From: Vibrio madracius
GTDB taxonomy: Bacteria; Pseudomonadota; Gammaproteobacteria; Enterobacterales; Vibrionaceae
Assembly: GCA_000695745.1 (NCBI GenBank)
Contig: ASHK01000299.1
Span: 1 to 8,722 of the forward strand
Direction: 5' to 3'
DNA: 8,722 bases
Within the stretch, counting starts at the first letter, position 1; the number at the start of each line of letters is the position of its first letter. Below the pieces are notes generated by a model that ran no database searches, was not told the origin of the DNA, and worked only from the letters and a program-made list of their open reading frames with translations. The position numbers and the translations under genes were made by a program. Positions 6,374 to 8,722 of this stretch are shown piece by piece.

Positions 6374-6774
6374 CTATTTAAAGTAAAACCTCCGCTTTGG
6401 CAGCTTCCAAAGAATAAACACTCCCCATAGCGTGAAAAAGGCTTCTGCCAGTAAGTACAGCAACATAGTATCGTTGGGTTGAGACTCAATGGCTATACCA
6501 TTGTGCGAGCAAATGCCATAGATCCGGCCAACAGCGTCGAAGCAACCACCGACACTTTCAGTGTTTCGTTTTTTATGACGAGCAGAATGAGAATGATGCC
6601 GACTGCGACAGACATACCGCCGTAAGTTGCGCGTACATCAATACTGGCAGAATAAGAAAACAGAGCGCTGTCGGTGACGCGTTCAAATAACGCGTTGGGG
6701 GATAGCGTAAATAAAGCGCCGTACCCTAAAAAGATCAGAGCCGTCATCCAAACCATTAATTTTGCTTGTATCAT
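6374..6774 (-). pseudogene. DUF4345-like small membrane protein, one single-base frameshift (probably sequencing error)
   Basis: The first frame starts at the ATG at 6774 (MIQAKLMVWMTALIFLGYGA), with GGGA about 7 bases upstream, and stops early at 6493-6495 after AFARTMV. Adding one G to a GG (plus-strand C's 6498-6499) changes this to ARTMGIAIESQ and opens another 40 residues ending in LWGVFILWKLPKRRFYFK, giving 133 residues. The repaired protein has about four hydrophobic segments: one at the N-terminus, one after the conserved SIDVRATYGGM motif (residues 45-55), one around TLKVSVVASTLLAGSMAF, and one in AEAFFTLWGVFILW. This layout fits the DUF4345 family of unknown function; the assignment is from memory. 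It follows ureG by 99 bases on the same strand but has no obvious urease link. Confidence 0.72.
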
Positions 6775-6777
6775 AAC

Positions 6778-6838
6778 AATCCCGCTAGAGCAGCTAACTA
6801 TCAGAAGTGTAAGCCACAACTCTTAGTAATGCGGGATT
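6778..6838 (-). repeat. Interrupted inverted repeat spanning the DUF4345-like leader
   Basis: AATCCCGC (6778-6785) and GCGGGATT (6831-6838) are perfect 8-base complements separated by 45 bases. On the minus strand the arm nearest the start codon contains the GGGA ribosome site of the DUF4345-like gene, so a folded leader could mask it. The long loop makes this uncertain. Confidence 0.3.
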
Positions 6839-6873
6839 TTCGTTCTGCGGTTCGTGGTTAAGGGAGCAAATTC

Positions 6874-7496
6874 TTAACTATGAAACTCAAGCATACCCTC
6901 TGTTAAAATGAAGTCGATGATGGTATCTAGTCCCTTGCTTTCTTTAAGGTTCGTGAACACATAAGGCTTCACAGGACGCATTCTTTGCGTATCTTGTTCC
7001 ATCACTTCAAGTGAAGCTCCAACATAAGGGGCAAGGTCAATCTTATTGATAACCAATAGATCTGAACGGGTAATACCGGGCCACCTTTACGGGGAATTTT
7101 TTCACCCTCCGCCACATCAATAACGTAGATGGTAAGGTCTGCAAGCTCTGGGCTAAAGGTCGCACTCAAGTTGTCGCCACCACTTTCAACAAAGACCACA
7201 TCGAGATTTTTGTGGCGCTTTGCTAACTCCTCTACCGCTGCAAGGTTCATCGACGCATCTTCACGAATTGCCGTATGGGGGCAACCACCAGTCTCTACAC
7301 CAATAATTCTATCGGGTTCCAATGCTTCTGCTCGTGTCAGGATTTTGGCATCTTCTTGGGTATAAATGTCATTGGTTACTACGGCGATATGTAACTTATC
7401 ACGAATCGCCTTACAGAGTACTTCTAGTAGTGCTGTTTTGCCCGAGCCAACAGGACCGCCAATGCCAATTCGTAATGGTTGTTTGTAACTTTCCAT
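6874..7496 (-). pseudogene. ureG: Urease accessory GTPase UreG, one single-base frameshift (probably sequencing error)
   Basis: UreG is the cytoplasmic GTPase that, with UreF and UreD/H, delivers nickel to apo-urease. The start at 7496 ([14 protein letters not shown]) has AGGAAAG upstream. The P-loop GPVGSGKT is at residues 14-21, the nickel-binding Cys-Pro-His at 72-74 ([14 protein letters not shown]), and the [16 protein letters not shown] region follows. The frame then goes wrong at plus-strand GGG 7078-7080. Adding one C on the coding strand gives [20 protein letters not shown] and the normal C-terminus ending LEFHS, for 207 residues, the usual UreG length. As written the first frame would end near 7002. 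UreG is strongly conserved and its neighbours are intact, so a consensus error is the likely explanation. It lies 29 bases after ureF and ends its operon as far as the window shows. Confidence 0.92.
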
Positions 7497-7525
7497 AGTC
7501 TTTCCTATCTCCTCCGCTGTTTCCT

Positions 7526-8266
7526 CTAAGAACGAAACAATCTGGTATATTGTGTTTCGTGTAGGCTGCTGGCGATGGAAACCGCAGGAGTGAAGCTGCC
7601 AATCATCCACTCTTCGGTCGCCTGTGCAATTGCTAATGTTTCAGCAAAATGGTTTGATAAATTGATAAGTGCCAACTGTCCATCGGTCTGACCTAGTGGC
7701 ACCAGTTTAACGCCAGCCATCACCAAGTTTTCAGCCCAGCTCCATAAATAGCCTTTTTTTAAATCGGTTAACTCGATATTCCAGTACACTGCAGCGACGC
7801 ATAGTCCGAGAAGCTGTGTCGCTGGGTAGTCACTGAGTTCAATGTCTGGTAGTTCAACGTCCAGACGCTTGAGTAGCGTATTCAAAGCAAGGCCACGCTG
7901 CTGCTCTTCTGCCCGTAACTCTTTGGTTTCTCGACTGCTGTAGAGGCGTTCCGTAAGCCGCTGTATTTGTTTACTATCTTTTGACTCTACCGCCGCATAC
8001 AAACGTTCAATGATGGGCAGTTCCAACGTCGCAACACTATTAAACAGCATATTCGCTAACCAGGTTTCCATTGATTCGCGATTTGTTACCCAGCACGCCT
8101 CTACCGCCCACTCTAATCCTTGCGAGTATGTAAACCCGCCAATCGGCAGTGATGGGCTTATCAGCTGAAAAAGTCGGTAACTAGCAACATCACCGCTAAC
8201 AACGGCTGCATTTGATGTGCCTTTGTTTGACACCATCGCGTCATCTTCTGCTGCGTTTGAGGCCAT
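7526..8266 (-). CDS. ureF: Urease accessory protein UreF
   Basis: The protein has 246 residues. After a low-complexity N-terminal stretch comes the family hallmark [24 protein letters not shown] (about residues 32-55), then TWLANML, a central [15 protein letters not shown] segment, and [14 protein letters not shown] near the C-terminal third. UreF is an all-helical cytoplasmic protein that bridges UreD/H and UreG in the urease activation complex and gates the UreG GTPase. The usual length is about 225, so the first ten residues may not be translated: a second ATG at 8236 (MVSNKGTSN) is a plausible start. Only 3 bases separate it from the ureJ stop, and I see no strong ribosome site, so translational coupling is likely. 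It reads intact, in contrast to ureG. Confidence 0.93.
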   Translation of the reverse strand: MASNAAEDDAMVSNKGTSNAAVVSGDVASYRLFQLISPSLPIGGFTYSQGLEWAVEACWVTNRESMETWLANMLFNSVATLELPIIERLYAAVESKDSKQIQRLTERLYSSRETKELRAEEQQRGLALNTLLKRLDVELPDIELSDYPATQLLGLCVAAVYWNIELTDLKKGYLWSWAENLVMAGVKLVPLGQTDGQLALINLSNHFAETLAIAQATEEWMIGSFTPAVSIASSLHETQYTRLFRS

Positions 8267-8269
8267 ACA

Positions 8270-8722
8270 TTAAGATGCCATTAAGAATGCAGAACTCAGC
8301 GCCGCAACACCAACCGCCATCCAACGTGAAGCGACTAAACGGCCAATTTGAATTCCGACAGCCATTAACACCGTCGCACCCATCGCCATTCCCATAGAAA
8401 ACTGACCAAGTGTGCCTTGCGCTTCAACGCCGTGAGCGTAACCGTGAAAGAACATCATGCCGATACACAAACCAACAGCCAGCTTCACCATTTGCTGCGA
8501 TGCGCTAAATACTTGCCAGATGGCCGCACTAACGACAAACAGAGAGGCGACAATGGCCATCTCCACACCAGAGACTAGACCAAACCATTTCCCGGCGAGT
8601 AAACCAGCCATAAGAGTTATCAGCGCTCCCACAAGTAAGCCTATCTTCTGAGCTTTGCTTACCGTTAAACAGCCGACCAACAAACCGAAAGCAACAAGCA
8701 TAATAAGGTGATCAACACCTGT
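8270..8722 (-). CDS. ureJ: HupE/UreJ-family nickel transporter, C-terminal part (5' end outside window)
   Basis: The frame is open to the right edge and gives the last 150 residues of an inner-membrane protein. It begins with TGVDHLIMLVAFGLLVG, the DH metal-binding motif of HupE/UreJ, and carries the second family motif MMFFHGYAHGVE near residue 90. Several hydrophobic helices surround these (LLVGALITLMAGLLAG, VEMAIVASLFVVSAAIWQ, GMAMGATVLMAVGI, WMAVGVAALSSAFL). The family is thought to take up nickel, and here its place directly before ureF ties it to urease maturation. The missing N-terminus should hold the signal-like helix and the first histidine motif. The ureJ symbol rests on this context; hupE would be an equally good family name. 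Confidence 0.88.
   Translation of the reverse strand, partial: TGVDHLIMLVAFGLLVGCLTVSKAQKIGLLVGALITLMAGLLAGKWFGLVSGVEMAIVASLFVVSAAIWQVFSASQQMVKLAVGLCIGMMFFHGYAHGVEAQGTLGQFSMGMAMGATVLMAVGIQIGRLVASRWMAVGVAALSSAFLMAS

Noticed and set aside
7078..7080. Programmed frameshift in ureG
   Set aside because: There is no slippery heptamer or stimulatory structure, UreG families do not use recoding, and four similar single-base losses occur in neighbouring genes.
7129..7365. Plus-strand open frame of 78 codons
   Set aside because: It is antisense to the conserved P-loop and CPH region of ureG and has no independent support.
1..8722. CRISPR array, insertion sequence, tRNA or rRNA
   Set aside because: I found no spaced direct repeats, transposase motifs, terminal inverted repeats or tRNA-like cloverleaf sequences.

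Overview
The window looks like a chromosomal segment of a marine gammaproteobacterium, most likely a Vibrio or close relative. I base this on moderate GC, compact genes, an ArtQ/ArtM pair, a CurA protein close to the E. coli protein as I recall it, a NemR-type TetR regulator, a DUF3012 lipoprotein and urease accessory genes in the order ureJ-ureF-ureG. The species call is inference; no database was searched.

Layout from left to right. (1) 2-1032, plus strand: the end of artQ and all of artM, the two membrane subunits of an arginine-type ABC importer. They converge on a hairpin terminator. (2) 1054-2464, minus strand: a small exported beta-rich protein, possibly PagP-like, then a MaoC-type hotdog hydratase broken by two frameshifts. 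(3) 2579-4326, minus strand: curA and, upstream of it, a NemR-type regulator. An identical 16-base operator-like sequence lies in front of each, which makes a self-contained electrophile-response module. (4) 4404-6272, plus strand: a 51-residue DUF3012 lipoprotein, an exported HEXXH protein broken by one frameshift, and a RidA-family protein followed by three hairpins. (5) 6374-8722, minus strand: a DUF4345-like membrane protein with one frameshift, then the end of a urease accessory operon (ureJ/hupE at the right edge, ureF, and ureG with one frameshift).

The most striking feature is shared by four unrelated genes. All five frameshifts are repaired by adding exactly one base to a run of identical bases, and the repaired proteins have sensible family lengths (UreG 207 residues, MaoC-like 280, HEXXH protein 395, DUF4345-like 133). 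A systematic undercount of homopolymers in the read or assembly consensus explains this better than four independent gene deaths. These genes are listed as broken because that is how the sequence reads, but they are probably intact in the organism.

Biologically, the best-supported regulatory story is the NemR-type regulator controlling itself and curA. The regulator keeps the cysteine and lysine equivalent to E. coli NemR Cys106 and Lys175, and CurA reduces reactive double bonds with NADPH. The urease genes serve nickel uptake (UreJ) and nickel-centre assembly (UreF, UreG); the structural urease genes would lie beyond the right edge. I saw no CRISPR array, insertion sequence, tRNA or rRNA.
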